Source of the DNA: Bacillota bacterium
GTDB taxonomy: Bacteria; Bacillota; Clostridia; Oscillospirales; Acutalibacteraceae
Direction: 5' to 3'
DNA: 13,831 nucleotides
Assembly: GCA_030705695.1 (NCBI GenBank)
Contig: JAUZPX010000046.1
Span: 1-13,831 of the forward strand
Position numbers and translations under genes: made by a program. Below the pieces are notes generated by a model. The model saw only the letters and a program-made list of their open reading frames with translations, did not search any database and was not told the origin of the DNA. Shown here piece after piece: positions 13,261 through 13,831 of the stretch; position 1 is the first letter of the stretch, and the number at the start of each line of letters is the position of its first letter.

Positions 13261-13831
13261 TTGACCGATGACCAAAAACGTATGATCGCACAAATGATTA
13301 AATCAGGTTTAAATCACAGAGAAATCGCGGAGTCCTTGAATCTAAAGAGAAACACGATAAAGACCTATTGTTGGAGGCAAGAATTACATCCAGTTAAAAA
13401 GCCCAAACCACCGGTTGAGCTCAATCAGCCTAAGAAGAAACCGGGAAGGCCACCCAAACTAAAGCCCGCACCCAAACCGAGGCCATTTTATGAATTTTGT
13501 CTGACATGCAACAAACCTCTGGTTCAAGGTAAGCTCGGGCGGGGTAAAAAATTCTGCAGTAAAAAATGCGGAACTGATTGGTGGAACAGCCATCCTAAAA
13601 TGATAACCGGCATCTGTGTGTACTGTGGAAAATCGTTTACAACGAAAAACCGCAAACAGCGGTATTGTTCAAAAAAGTGTTTTATGCAGTGCTTTTCCGA
13701 GGAGCGAGCCCGAAAGGCTGAAATAAGAAGCGAGGAAATGCAGGAAAAGCAAATGCACGAAGTCTACGGAACACAAAACAGCTTATATTTTGTGCTCGAT
13801 GCCGCCATGCGCTACGCGCTGGACAGAAAAT
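13261..13831 (+). CDS. HTH plus double zinc-finger protein, probable mobile-element accessory (3' end outside the window)
   Basis: 190 codons are visible and the frame is open at the right edge. The N-terminus (MTDDQKRMIAQMIK, then HREIAESLNLKRNTIKTYC at about 19-37) is a sigma-region-4-like helix-turn-helix. A Lys/Pro-rich linker contains the AT-hook-like PGRPPK near 60-65. Two Cys4 zinc fingers follow: CLTC ... CSKKC, then CVYC ... CSKKC with C-x2-C and C-x4-C spacing. The last visible stretch (NSLYFVLDAAMRYALDRK) is helical and may begin a SHOCT-like segment. Start is TTG 13261 with AAGGAGG 8 bases upstream. Codon use is richer in G and C than in the starch cluster. Proteins of this layout travel with recombinases or transposases in Clostridia (from memory), so a recombinase gene may lie downstream. 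Function is not assigned. Confidence 0.75.
   Translation, partial: MTDDQKRMIAQMIKSGLNHREIAESLNLKRNTIKTYCWRQELHPVKKPKPPVELNQPKKKPGRPPKLKPAPKPRPFYEFCLTCNKPLVQGKLGRGKKFCSKKCGTDWWNSHPKMITGICVYCGKSFTTKNRKQRYCSKKCFMQCFSEERARKAEIRSEEMQEKQMHEVYGTQNSLYFVLDAAMRYALDRK

Overview
The window reads as a low-GC Gram-positive gut-type Clostridia chromosome, most like a starch-degrading Ruminococcus relative. The reasons are AGGAGG ribosome sites, secreted GH13 amylases with CBM26-like starch-binding modules, a CBM26 protein ending in a type I dockerin, a SipW-type signal peptidase and a YaaH-like GH18 enzyme. The species is an inference; no rRNA or tRNA gene is present to fix it.

Layout. Positions 2-121 (+) are the 3' end of aroC (chorismate synthase), which meets a GH18 glycosidase gene (124-1695, -) tail to tail with a 2-base gap. 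Positions 1767-8145 (-) form a starch-utilisation cluster, transcribed right to left: amylase B (5893-8145), a non-catalytic CBM26/Ig-like/dockerin protein (4174-5607) and amylase A (1836-4139). The dockerin gene and amylase A are 34 bases apart and probably share an mRNA ending at the hairpin 1767-1800. Both the amylase B and dockerin promoters carry the same upstream motif (8279-8295 and 5782-5798) ahead of a TATAAT box, suggesting one shared regulator. A cre-like site lies in the dockerin leader.

Positions 8393-12167 hold a zinc-dependent phospholipase C-like gene (+), sipW (-, with its own promoter), a four-helix Cys-rich membrane protein (-), a Gly/Asn-rich anchored protein with two helical repeats (-), and a divergent XRE repressor / C4 zinc-ribbon pair around a three-copy operator.

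Positions 12177-13831 look accessory. They hold a RAYT-type HUH transposase whose reading frame contains two inverted REP-like sequences and an in-frame array of 27-nt repeats, then a 44-bp perfect palindrome, about 400 bases without a convincing gene, and the start of an HTH/double zinc-finger protein running off the right edge.

Several starts were moved downstream of the longest open frame on ribosome-site spacing: 4139, 8145, 8393, 10019, 11495 and 11895. TTG starts are called at 1695, 11982 and 13261.

The most unusual points are the repeat-expanded RAYT gene, the shared motif of the amylase cluster, and the GH18 enzyme with a cytosolic-type leader domain and a polybasic tail.
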